This document shows positions 1 through 7,556 of a stretch of 9,048 nt of DNA, piece after piece (within the stretch, counting starts at the first letter, position 1; each line of letters begins with the position of its first letter). This DNA comes from an uncultured bacterium (GTDB lineage: Bacteria; Patescibacteriota; Minisyncoccia; Phycocordibacterales; UBA9973), in NCBI GenBank assembly GCA_903825265.1, contig CAIJZW010000037.1, forward strand, positions 1-9,048. The letters run 5' to 3'. A program made the position numbers and the translations under genes. The notes under the pieces are model-generated. The model worked only from the letters and a program-made list of their open reading frames with translations. It had not been told where the DNA came from and did not search any database.

Positions 1-133
1 AGAAAAGATGAAATGGGTCGATGAAGAGTGGTAAATCTGATATAAGTGAAATGTTAAAAAATCCGTCTTTATCAAGGTCTTCTTTTTTTATATTGAAATA
101 TTTACTAAATTTAATTCTTGGATCATTGGTCAT
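1..133 (-). CDS. Fourth gene of the defence operon, N-terminal 44 codons only (function unknown)
   Basis: This gene starts with ATG at 133-131 and is open to the left edge of the window, so it is partial. Its start overlaps the TGA stop of the GIY-YIG nuclease gene as ATGA (133-130), the classic arrangement of translational coupling, so it is very likely the next gene of the same operon. The visible protein begins MTNDPRIKFSKYF, continues with an acidic/lysine stretch (IKKEDLDKDGFF), then NISLISDLPLFIDPFHLF. I have a memory of uncharacterised proteins with a similar NDPR...SKYF...LFIDPF start near restriction or defence genes, but I cannot name a family and did not confirm this. No signal peptide or membrane segment is visible in this part. 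No Shine-Dalgarno sequence precedes the ATG. The coupling suggests a partner or accessory subunit of the upstream methyltransferase, helicase and nuclease. Confidence 0.8.
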   Translation of the reverse strand, partial: MTNDPRIKFSKYFNIKKEDLDKDGFFNISLISDLPLFIDPFHLF

Positions 134-1284
134 ATTTTATTTTTTACTATAATTTTATTATCTTTGTCATAAATATAATTAACAATTTCACCATTCATTA
201 TTAATTCAATAGCTTTTTCTACTACAAATATTGGTGCAATAAACCATTCCTTTGGAATATACTTATTTCCTTTTTTATCAGTTATTTCAATATCTAAGCA
301 TGACTCTCCAAAAAAACGATGGAGTAGCCTTTCAAGTCTTTCTGGGTTCATATTAAAGCATCTATATGTTGCAACAATTGATACTGGCGCCATTAAATAG
401 GTTGGATCTTGTTCTGCTTTTTCTATACGTTTTTCAACACTAGTAGTAGAAAATCCAATTTTAAAAAGATTTTTAGTTGTATTTATTCGCGGGTCAGAAC
501 TTAAAGACTTTAATATATAGATATAGCCAGTTTCCTTATCGTCATTACTAATATCAGTTGATGAATCAACAACATCTTTAACTGAATATCCAACTTCAGA
601 CAATCTTTTTCCTAATGATCTTAATAATAAGTTTGATTCAGTTCCATTTTCATATATGCACCTCGTTCGACGATTTATTTTTTGACTATTACCTCTGTAT
701 GGATCAAAAATACTTTCTAGATATATTAGAACACCACTCAATATAAAAAAGTCTCCTTGTTTCATTTCACTTTCAATAAAAGTCGAAAGTTTTTTAGTTC
801 CATTTTTAAGTTCTCTCTGGCATTGATTAAATAAATGCTCATATTTATCAAAATCAGTACATATTTCTCTTTTTGCAACAAAGTCAGGATCTGATCGGTC
901 TTTATCAATTTCTGGTACATTTTTTATATTAAATATAGAACTATCTTCCATAGAAAGAAGATCCATATCATCATCTTCAAAAATATCACTTACGGTTTCA
1001 AACTCCTTAACGTGAGATACTAATAATTTATTAATATCATATTTACTTAAATATTCTATTTTATTTTTATTCTCTCGAATGTGCTTTAATCTTGAAGCAA
1101 GCTTATGTTCATAGATATCTCCACCTGATTTTGGCTCTGATTTATGAGTATTAAAAAAATCATTAATTTCTAAAAAGGATTCAATCAAACGATCATCTGA
1201 AGTAGCTGGAATAATCTTCTTTTGTATGTCGAGAAGACCTGAATCATCATCTTTAATTAAATCTAATAAATCTTTTTTGTCCAT
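130..1284 (-). CDS. GIY-YIG (T5orf172/MUG113-like) nuclease subunit of a restriction-modification-like system
   Basis: A 384-residue protein with a GIY-YIG nuclease fold in its C-terminal third. The core begins at GYIYIL (253-258), followed by the second strand FKIG (274-277), the expected catalytic Arg286 in SVEKRI, and the conserved metal-binding Glu, most likely Glu318, in LERLLHRFF (317-325). A downstream EWF (346-348) is also typical of this branch. The first 240 residues are not nuclease: residues 31-70 hold a small helical motif also present at the helicase C-terminus, residues 100-130 are very acidic, and GTESNLLLRSL (214-224) looks like a conserved linker region. The gene starts one base after the helicase stop (TAA-T-ATG) and overlaps the next gene by four bases, so it is translated in a coupled operon. 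All catalytic residues appear intact. Inference: it supplies the DNA cleavage for the upstream methyltransferase and helicase. Similar nuclease/helicase/methyltransferase trios exist in other bacteria as far as I recall, but are little characterised. Confidence 0.9.
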   Translation of the reverse strand: MDKKDLLDLIKDDDSGLLDIQKKIIPATSDDRLIESFLEINDFFNTHKSEPKSGGDIYEHKLASRLKHIRENKNKIEYLSKYDINKLLVSHVKEFETVSDIFEDDDMDLLSMEDSSIFNIKNVPEIDKDRSDPDFVAKREICTDFDKYEHLFNQCQRELKNGTKKLSTFIESEMKQGDFFILSGVLIYLESIFDPYRGNSQKINRRTRCIYENGTESNLLLRSLGKRLSEVGYSVKDVVDSSTDISNDDKETGYIYILKSLSSDPRINTTKNLFKIGFSTTSVEKRIEKAEQDPTYLMAPVSIVATYRCFNMNPERLERLLHRFFGESCLDIEITDKKGNKYIPKEWFIAPIFVVEKAIELIMNGEIVNYIYDKDNKIIVKNKI

Positions 1285-1285
1285 A

Positions 1286-3223
1286 TTATTTTTGTATTTG
1301 CTCAGCCTTAATCTTTCTCAAATATATAACTGCTTCAGCTAATCTCTTCTCAAGTGGATCACTAGAATTTAATTCAGGATTTCTTCCTGTTCTCTCTTTA
1401 AATTCTTTTGCTTTAGGCCATAAAATTCTAACTTCTTCTGGAGTCATCTCAATTCTTGATGAATCAATGGTATCTTGAATAGCCTTTAATATCCCCGTAC
1501 TAACGGATTTTGAAAGTATTTCAAAAGCTTCCTGAAAAGGATTTATTCGATCAATAAGATCAATATTTAATTCATCAATATTTACAAACTGTCCAGCCAT
1601 TCTTACAAATTTTTTATCACCAATTTCTTTTATTTCTCCATTTTTTATTACTGAGTCAACAACAACATGTTGACGAACCTCTTCAATTTCCAAATCAGTA
1701 AGATCAGGATATTTCATTTGAATAATTTTAGGTATCATAACTTTATTTATTACTTCTGGGTCAACTGTGCCAGGCAAAGCTCTTATCATCTGATCGTCTT
1801 GAAGAATAGACGCTTTCAGATCATTTATATCAGATTCAATAATATCTCTTACTCTGTCAGTACTTGGTTCCTTAAATCCTTTAATTTTTATTTCACCAGG
1901 AGTATAGATACTGTCATCGTTTGGAAACCTTGGTTTAAAATTATAATGCGGTGCCATAACCTGTTCCATAAGCAATGAACAAGTAATTGCTTTTAACATA
2001 TTATTTACAGATATCTTTACTTCACTATCTTTTGCATCTGGTTGAGCAATAAGGTTTGTAAATTGGGCATGTGTTTTATTTGAACTATCACGAGTACAAC
2101 GACCAATTATTTGAATAATTTCAGTTAATGAGCTTCTGTATCCAACAGTAAGCGCATGCTCGCAATATGGCCAATCAAAACCCTCTTTTGCCATACCAAG
2201 TGCAATGATAATATCCATATCATCTTCTTTTTTCATTGTTCTTAGATAAGTAGAAATTTTTTCTCGATCAACAGAATCATCGACAAGATTTGCAATCTTA
2301 AGCATTTTACTGTCACTGTCTCTTTTAACATAAATAACACCAGTATCATGATCTTGATGATCAACTTCACCAATAATGTCTAAAATTAAATCAACTTCAT
2401 TTAATTTATCTTTTGTTGATTCTCCAGAATTTACATTTGGTATATGTAAAATTGTTTTCTTGTTTGTATCAAGGACCTCTGCAATTGCTGATGTATATTT
2501 ACCTTGATAAAAATGATATCCAATGCCTAAAGTTTTCAGATATGTATATCCATTTAATTGTTGATAATAGTTATATGTAACTTTAGTAAATTTGGCTTCA
2601 TCGATCGGCAATAAAACAGCAACACCATCACCTCTAAAATATGATCCTGTCATTGCTATTACATGAGCATTAGAATTAGTCATTATTCCATGAAGTACTC
2701 GCCCTAAAATACTTGTCTCTTTATCGGCAGATACATGATGAAATTCATCAATAGCTACAAGTATATTATTAAAACTTCCATCTTCAATTTGTTCACATGC
2801 AAAACGAAGTGTCGCATGTGTGCAGACAAGAATTTTTTCATCATTTTTCATAAAATTATGAAAAGCTTCAACCTTACCTTTTGCATTATCTAACCCTGGA
2901 GTACAAAGATTATAATCATCATTAAGACTCCAGTCAGCAAAGAACCCTTGGCTTTTTAAATTAGTATCACTAAAAGATCCACCTATCGTTTTTTCAGGGA
3001 CTGCAACAATTACTTTTTTAATACCTTGATTAGTGAGTTTATCTAGAGCTAAAAACATTAAAGCCCTTGATTTTCCTGATGCTGGTGGTGCCTTTAATAA
3101 AAGATATTGAGCATTTCTTTTTTCAAATGCTTTTGCCTGCATTTCACGCATTCCAAACTCATTTACTTTTGTACTTTCACCAGTTTGTTTATATATAGCT
3201 TCAGCTACTTGAATTGTTTTCAT
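1286..3223 (-). CDS. Superfamily 2 DEAD/DEAH-type helicase of a restriction-modification-like system
   Basis: A 645-residue helicase with two RecA-like domains. Motifs in order: an N-terminal FGMREMQAKAF (23-33, Q-motif-like), Walker A APPASGKS (45-52), Walker B DEFHH (159-163), motif III MTGSYFRG (191-198), motif V GMAKEGFDWP (343-352) and motif VI QIIGRCTRDS (371-380) with its arginine finger. All core motifs look intact, so ATP hydrolysis is expected. The segment after about residue 400 is accessory and ends in a small helical motif (607-636: F-x7-P, then D-x2-E-K-R-L-A and a final L-R) that is repeated near the N-terminus of the neighbouring nuclease. The type I restriction HsdR motor is the nearest familiar analogue, but no endonuclease domain is fused here. 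The ATG lies four bases after the methyltransferase stop and the TAA is one base before the nuclease ATG. No Shine-Dalgarno is visible, so coupling to the upstream gene is likely. Its probable role is translocation or remodelling of unmodified DNA for the GIY-YIG partner. Confidence 0.92.
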   Translation of the reverse strand: MKTIQVAEAIYKQTGESTKVNEFGMREMQAKAFEKRNAQYLLLKAPPASGKSRALMFLALDKLTNQGIKKVIVAVPEKTIGGSFSDTNLKSQGFFADWSLNDDYNLCTPGLDNAKGKVEAFHNFMKNDEKILVCTHATLRFACEQIEDGSFNNILVAIDEFHHVSADKETSILGRVLHGIMTNSNAHVIAMTGSYFRGDGVAVLLPIDEAKFTKVTYNYYQQLNGYTYLKTLGIGYHFYQGKYTSAIAEVLDTNKKTILHIPNVNSGESTKDKLNEVDLILDIIGEVDHQDHDTGVIYVKRDSDSKMLKIANLVDDSVDREKISTYLRTMKKEDDMDIIIALGMAKEGFDWPYCEHALTVGYRSSLTEIIQIIGRCTRDSSNKTHAQFTNLIAQPDAKDSEVKISVNNMLKAITCSLLMEQVMAPHYNFKPRFPNDDSIYTPGEIKIKGFKEPSTDRVRDIIESDINDLKASILQDDQMIRALPGTVDPEVINKVMIPKIIQMKYPDLTDLEIEEVRQHVVVDSVIKNGEIKEIGDKKFVRMAGQFVNIDELNIDLIDRINPFQEAFEILSKSVSTGILKAIQDTIDSSRIEMTPEEVRILWPKAKEFKERTGRNPELNSSDPLEKRLAEAVIYLRKIKAEQIQK

Positions 3224-3227
3224 AAAT

Positions 3228-5918
3228 TTATTTGTTAGTTTCTTTAATAATCATCTCTTCATATAATTTAAATAAATATGCTAGCCTATCTTCATCACTC
3301 TCAAACGACTTATTCCTGTATATCTGTTCAATGGCAATATCTAGGTATTTATGAGCCTCTCGTAGTCCATCAGGCATTTTATCTGGATCATATAATTCTG
3401 CCATTGTTTTGTCTGGGTGACGTTCACGCTCACCAAGTATATTATAAACATGACCAGTCAAAGCTTCTTTTTGCCGAGGGTTAATGTTCGGAAATGGAAA
3501 AGTATTATAACAAAGTGCTGAAGAATATCTTAAATCTGTTTTAAGCCTTCCTCCGACAGTCCTAATCCAAACCATGTGCATATGTGATGTTAATATAGCA
3601 AAAATATAAGGTTCTGCACCATATATTACCTGTGCTGCATCAGAAATTACTGTTTTTTTATCTAAAAATCCAATAGGTATATAATCTCTATTTTCAGAAG
3701 AAGTTCTTGGAATAATAATGGAATTAGTATCTTTTTGAGCTAAAAAATAATACTTATACGGTAAATCGGCCATAGCCCTTGTACTTTTTTCAGTACTATT
3801 CTTTCTTAAAATTCTAATTTTATTTAATCTGTCTTTTATAAATGGGATAGATTCCGCTAAATCAACCTGACCATCTTGAATATACAAACACCACCTTTGT
3901 TGACCTCTTATAAATTCTTGTGAACCAATGTAATTCTTAATAAGACTTTCTGATTTAGGATATTTAAAAATCAAATTATCTTTTTCTTCTTTTGTTAATA
4001 TAAAGTTTCCACCATCATTTAATAGATTTCCATAAACCATTTGTGGGAATTCTTTAGATAAAGGTTTTGAACGACGTGTAATATAGCTAGTACTACCTTC
4101 AGTTAAATATGGGTTTATACTTTTCACGCTAATATATTGACCGTCTTTATAAATTCTTTTAGTTTTAATATTTAAATTGGAAAGCCCAATAATAACACAA
4201 GTTACTCCTGCGTTTCCTTTAGCAAGATTTTTCCATTTAAAAGATTGATGTGCAAAACAAATTTCTACATTATTTTCCTTAAAAATTCTAGGCCACAGCA
4301 ATGCAACCTGTTCACCTTGAGAAATTGAATTTGTGGAAACAAATGCTAATTTAATATTTTCATACCCAGAAATATATTTAGCTCCTTTGTAAAACCACGC
4401 AGAAATATAATCAAGACTTTTATAGTCATCAACAAAAAGGGTTTTTAAATCTTCTTTTTGTTCATCTTCTTGGTTTCTAGATCCAAGATATGGAGGATTT
4501 CCGATAACATATATTTCTTGAACTTCATTAAATTGATTTTTACGAGGACAAACTTTCTCCCAATCAACAAGAACAGCATTATCACAAACAATTTTCCCAC
4601 TTTCTTTCAAAGGAAGTGTTGGCTTCATCATTCCAAACATATCGTCAAAATACTTATTCATTTGATGTTGTGCTAACCACAAAGAAAGACGAGCTATTTC
4701 GTGCGCAAAATCGTCAATTTCAATACCATAAAATGAGTTTAATGATATCCCTGAAAAAGTCATTGCCTGTTGCCCTAAATTTTTTATGTTTTCTAAAACT
4801 TTAATTTCAAGCTTACATAATTCTTTGTAAGATATAATAAGAAAATTACCTGAACCACATGCTGGATCAAATATTTTGATTTTTGCAATACGTTCACGAA
4901 ATTTTGTAAGTTTCTTAAAATCATCCTTAATATTTTCTAATTCCTCATATAATTCATTTAAAAACAAAGGCTCAATTACTTTCATAATATTAGGAACAGA
5001 AGTATAGTGCATTCCAAGATTTTCTCGTTGGTTTGGATTTACCACCGCTTGAATCATAGATCCAAAAATATCAGGATTTATGGCATCCCATCCAAGCTTT
5101 CCACATTCCATGATAAGTTTACGTGAATTAAAGGTAAAAACTGGTAGCTTAATTTTATTTTCAAAAAGACCACCATTAACATACGGAAATTCTGTAAAAT
5201 GGTGAGCAAATCTTGAACGTTCATTATCTTTTGTATTTAAAACATCAAAAAGTAAATCTAGATATTCACCTAATCCTTCTCCATTTTCTTGAGTATGAGA
5301 AATAATTGAGTTTGTAAATAATCCTTCACTTGAAAAAATACCAGTATCTTCTGCAAAGAAACAAAAAAGCAATCGAGATAAAAAGATATTTAAATCATGT
5401 AATTTTTCATCAGTATAATTTGGATTGTCTTTTATAATTTGATCGTAAAGTTTAGCCATTTTACTCGCAGCACGAATATCTGCTGGATTTTCACTTACAT
5501 GTTGTGCTTTTTCCATTCCGGCCCAAGGTAAAAAAAATGTGTAGTGTTTTTCTAAACTTTTAATTTTAATATCCAATGTTTCTTTTGTTTTTGTATCGAC
5601 TGCTAACAATGTTTCGAAATCTGTTACAACTATAAATCGAGGATTATACTTGTATGTATTTTTATCTTTCTGTAAACCATCAATTACGAAGTGTTCATCT
5701 TCTTCAAGAGTTGTGGCTTGGAAAAATACCTTATTTTTTAGAATAATTTGATGATTGTTTCCTGATAATTTTGTAGGACTTTTTTTAAGAAGAGATATTG
5801 TACTTTTAGGTAACCCGTATGCATTCAGTAACTCAAAAATAAATAATTCCCTAGATGGGTTTTGAGTTAAATTTTCCAAATCTTCTTGGAGTACAATTGG
5901 GTTCATAGATAAAAACAT
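3228..5918 (-). CDS. MmeI-like class I SAM-dependent adenine-specific DNA methyltransferase
   Basis: An 896-residue protein laid out like MmeI/type IIG enzymes. Residues 1-150 are an N-terminal domain including PRFIVVTDFETLLAVD (93-108) and FFLPWAGMEKA (128-138). Residues 165-345 are the helical spacer (FCFFAEDTGIF 185-195; NPNQRENLGMHYTS 294-307). The methyltransferase core has SAM-binding motif I DPACGSGNF (351-359), an acidic residue in YGIEID (397-402) and catalytic motif IV NPPY (474-477), which predicts N6-adenine methylation. Residues from about 600 to 800 should hold the target recognition domain, followed by a helical C-terminus. The N-terminal domain lacks an obvious D...ExK nuclease centre, unlike MmeI itself. 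The gene starts 29 bp after the recombinase stop. The start is ambiguous: ATG at 5918 (MFLSMNP) or the fifth codon ATG at 5906 (MNPIVLQ); neither has a Shine-Dalgarno. Its role is host DNA protection and sequence recognition for the downstream helicase and nuclease. Confidence 0.93.
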   Translation of the reverse strand: MFLSMNPIVLQEDLENLTQNPSRELFIFELLNAYGLPKSTISLLKKSPTKLSGNNHQIILKNKVFFQATTLEEDEHFVIDGLQKDKNTYKYNPRFIVVTDFETLLAVDTKTKETLDIKIKSLEKHYTFFLPWAGMEKAQHVSENPADIRAASKMAKLYDQIIKDNPNYTDEKLHDLNIFLSRLLFCFFAEDTGIFSSEGLFTNSIISHTQENGEGLGEYLDLLFDVLNTKDNERSRFAHHFTEFPYVNGGLFENKIKLPVFTFNSRKLIMECGKLGWDAINPDIFGSMIQAVVNPNQRENLGMHYTSVPNIMKVIEPLFLNELYEELENIKDDFKKLTKFRERIAKIKIFDPACGSGNFLIISYKELCKLEIKVLENIKNLGQQAMTFSGISLNSFYGIEIDDFAHEIARLSLWLAQHQMNKYFDDMFGMMKPTLPLKESGKIVCDNAVLVDWEKVCPRKNQFNEVQEIYVIGNPPYLGSRNQEDEQKEDLKTLFVDDYKSLDYISAWFYKGAKYISGYENIKLAFVSTNSISQGEQVALLWPRIFKENNVEICFAHQSFKWKNLAKGNAGVTCVIIGLSNLNIKTKRIYKDGQYISVKSINPYLTEGSTSYITRRSKPLSKEFPQMVYGNLLNDGGNFILTKEEKDNLIFKYPKSESLIKNYIGSQEFIRGQQRWCLYIQDGQVDLAESIPFIKDRLNKIRILRKNSTEKSTRAMADLPYKYYFLAQKDTNSIIIPRTSSENRDYIPIGFLDKKTVISDAAQVIYGAEPYIFAILTSHMHMVWIRTVGGRLKTDLRYSSALCYNTFPFPNINPRQKEALTGHVYNILGERERHPDKTMAELYDPDKMPDGLREAHKYLDIAIEQIYRNKSFESDEDRLAYLFKLYEEMIIKETNK

Positions 5919-5947
5919 TTTACCATTTTTCTGTATTATTTAATAGC

Positions 5948-7279
5948 TTAATTTACATCGTTTTTTAATGTTATTTTCTTATTACTCAACAGAATCTCAC
6001 TTTTCAAACATCTTAAAAATTCACGTTTTTCATCCATAGATCCCTCTTGAAGAATGAATTTGGCATAATTACGTATATCTATATCTTTAATAATTACAGG
6101 GGTTTTTCTATTCAACAACATTTGTTCAAAACTTTTAAATCTTTTAACTTCACTTGTTATTTTTTCCTTCATCGGGACTGTTTGTATTTCAAGGTCGTTG
6201 ATAAGATTTTGAAGTTGTTTAATTAAATCATCTTCATTAATATAGCCAGACTTACATTTTGAATCTTTAACTCGTGTACATTTGTAATAAACATAACGAC
6301 TAACAGTACCATCTTTGTGCTTTTTAAATTTCTCATCTGCGGTAATTCCAGAACCACAAAGTCCGCAAGTCATGATTCTAGTGAAAGCAAATTCTTTTTG
6401 TTTAGATCTCGGTTCCATTGTCTGACTTTTAATTTGCCCCTGAACTAAATCATATAATTCTTTTGAGATGATTGGTTCGTGTGCTCCGTTGTACCAATTA
6501 CCTGATCCTTTTGGAAATTCAAATCTTCCGTAATAGAAAGTATTTGAGAGCATTACATACAAATTCCCTAAACTTAGATGTATGTTATTTTCAGTTTTGA
6601 AATCAATATCATGCTTCAACCAATGAAATACTTTTCTCCCACTCCAATTTTGATAACCAACTTTTTCAAATATTTGTTTTATAATTGGTGCACGAACTGG
6701 ATCAATTATTGCTTCACACTTCTGATCCATTCTTTTAAATTTTGTATAACCAGTAGGAGGTTTACAAGGCCATAATCCCATTTCTACTCTCGCTCTCAGT
6801 CCTCGTTTAACATTTATACTTTTATTATCATTTTCTAGTTTCGCCTGAGAACATAAAATCATTAAAAGAAATTTTTCATTTGGTGAATTAGAAAAAGTTT
6901 GTCCGAAAGTTTGTATATGAATTAATTTCTTTTCATCCATCAGATCAACAACAGTGCCAAGATCTCCTGCATTACGACTTAACCTATCTGGTGCCCATGT
7001 TAGTATTCCGTTATAAATACCTTTATTAATTTCCTCTAATAACTCCTTAAATACTGGTCTCTGCCCTGAAGCTTTAGCTGAATGAGATTCTCTTTTGACC
7101 GCTACCACGTTGAGCTTTAAACGCTCTGCTATGGTGGTCATTTCCTTAATTTGAGAATCTATAGACAAAGCTTGTTGCTCATCAGATTCAGTCGATTTAC
7201 GTGCATACAGCACATATTTGATTCTTGTCTCGGTTGCTATTATTGGGTTATAAATAAGCCCTATATTGGTTGTTTCCAT
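5948..7279 (-). CDS. Large serine recombinase (resolvase/integrase family)
   Basis: A 443-residue site-specific recombinase. The resolvase catalytic domain (about 21-165) has the nucleophile Ser29 in YARKSTES, with Arg27 beside it and the conserved DRLSR (98-102) that supplies active-site arginines. The recombinase DNA-binding domain follows (about 170-285), beginning at PPTGY (174-178). A zinc ribbon is formed by C305, C308, C334 and C342, followed by a short helical tail. It is slightly shorter than typical large serine integrases of 450-550 residues, and the coiled-coil insertion is small or absent. All catalytic residues are present, so it should be active. An in-frame TAA two codons before the ATG fixes the start at or after 7279. 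The only ribosome-binding candidate is AAGG, just one base from the ATG, and an upstream ORF overlaps the first 19 bases, so coupled translation is possible. Its wording is of the type I associate with Patescibacteria. It probably mobilises the neighbouring defence cassette. Confidence 0.95.
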   Translation of the reverse strand: METTNIGLIYNPIIATETRIKYVLYARKSTESDEQQALSIDSQIKEMTTIAERLKLNVVAVKRESHSAKASGQRPVFKELLEEINKGIYNGILTWAPDRLSRNAGDLGTVVDLMDEKKLIHIQTFGQTFSNSPNEKFLLMILCSQAKLENDNKSINVKRGLRARVEMGLWPCKPPTGYTKFKRMDQKCEAIIDPVRAPIIKQIFEKVGYQNWSGRKVFHWLKHDIDFKTENNIHLSLGNLYVMLSNTFYYGRFEFPKGSGNWYNGAHEPIISKELYDLVQGQIKSQTMEPRSKQKEFAFTRIMTCGLCGSGITADEKFKKHKDGTVSRYVYYKCTRVKDSKCKSGYINEDDLIKQLQNLINDLEIQTVPMKEKITSEVKRFKSFEQMLLNRKTPVIIKDIDIRNYAKFILQEGSMDEKREFLRCLKSEILLSNKKITLKNDVN

Positions 7280-7410
7280 ACCTTAATGATGTCAGAGATT
7301 AGCTCTTTTGCTAAGGCTTGAGTTGTTGGCAACTTGTTGGTAACTTCCTCTGTGATTTCAAGGGTCTGCGATACAATAGGCTTTGAATAATACGGTCGAA
7401 ATGTTATTAT
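7261..7410 (-). pseudogene. Start-less 49-codon reading frame overlapping the recombinase start (gene remnant or small leader ORF)
   Basis: On the minus strand a frame is open from just after a TAA (7413-7411) to a TAG at 7263-7261, overlapping the first 19 bases of the recombinase gene in another frame. It has no ATG or GTG start; only ATT (7377) or an internal TTG (7332) could serve. The peptide looks protein-like rather than random: it contains SQTLEITEEVTNKLPTTQ, then ALAKELISDIIKVWKQPI, with an amphipathic helix-like pattern and no low-complexity sequence. By hand count 7281-7400 is about 41% GC, clearly richer than the defence genes. Possible readings: the 3' end of a gene truncated by integration at the recombinase's site, a small gene using a rare start that couples to the recombinase, or chance. 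I do not recognise the peptide. Confidence 0.4.
7323..7344. repeat. Two tandem 11-bp repeats, each palindromic-centred
   Basis: TTGTTGGCAAC (7323-7333) is followed immediately by TTGTTGGTAAC (7334-7344), one mismatch apart. The first copy contains GTTG-G-CAAC, a small dyad. The repeats lie about 45-65 bp upstream of the recombinase start, where a serine integrase attachment or operator site is often found. This is suggestive only; the repeat also falls within a plausible coding frame. Confidence 0.4.
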
Positions 7411-7470
7411 TTAATTACAACTTAATAAGAAATAAGTATCCTAAACCTTAAGTTTACTTAAGGCATGGTG

Positions 7471-7519
7471 AAAAATCGCAACGAGCATAAAGAACCTATC
7501 ATTAGGGTCGCTCGTTGCG
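7471..7519 (-). terminator. Possible rho-independent terminator read on the minus strand
   Basis: Read on the minus strand, the GC-rich 10-bp stem CGCAACGAGC/GCTCGTTGCG (7519-7510 with 7486-7477) is followed by ATTTTTC (7476-7470). It would stop transcription coming from the right before it reaches the recombinase, insulating the recombinase and defence genes. The 23-base loop is long, though an inner CCTA/TAGG helix shortens it. The same stem is part of the plus-strand RNA candidate, so it may serve both strands or only one. Confidence 0.45.
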
Positions 7520-7556
7520 TTATATGGGGAAACTCATATATGAGTCTTAGGACTCA

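Larger units (their letters stand above)
1..5918 (-). other. Putative restriction-modification/defence operon (methyltransferase, helicase, GIY-YIG nuclease, unknown)
   Basis: Four genes lie head to tail on the minus strand with junctions of 4 bp, 1 bp and a 4 bp overlap, so co-transcription and translational coupling are expected. The set contains a sequence-specific adenine methyltransferase, an ATP-driven motor, a stand-alone nuclease and an uncharacterised fourth gene. This content resembles a type I or type IIG restriction system split over separate proteins. It does not match DISARM (no DUF1998 or PLD gene visible) or BREX (no PglZ or BrxL visible), although genes beyond the left edge are unseen. 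No promoter is apparent in the 29 bp before the methyltransferase, so transcription may come from the recombinase gene or from within it. Confidence 0.75.

Noticed and set aside
1667..1978. Plus-strand 103-codon open frame
   Set aside because: It lies wholly antisense to the helicase gene, has an aromatic- and Ile/Asn-rich composition typical of antisense AT-rich coding DNA, and shows no motif.
3278..4804. Plus-strand open frames at 3278-3484, 4458-4676 and 4616-4804
   Set aside because: All are short, antisense to the well-supported methyltransferase gene, and without recognisable domains.
1..5918. DISARM or BREX system
   Set aside because: A methyltransferase and helicase are present, but no DUF1998, PLD, PglZ or Lon-like gene is visible and the nuclease is GIY-YIG.
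6578..6775. Plus-strand 65-codon open frame
   Set aside because: It is antisense to the conserved recombinase domain; composition is low-information and Phe/Ile rich.
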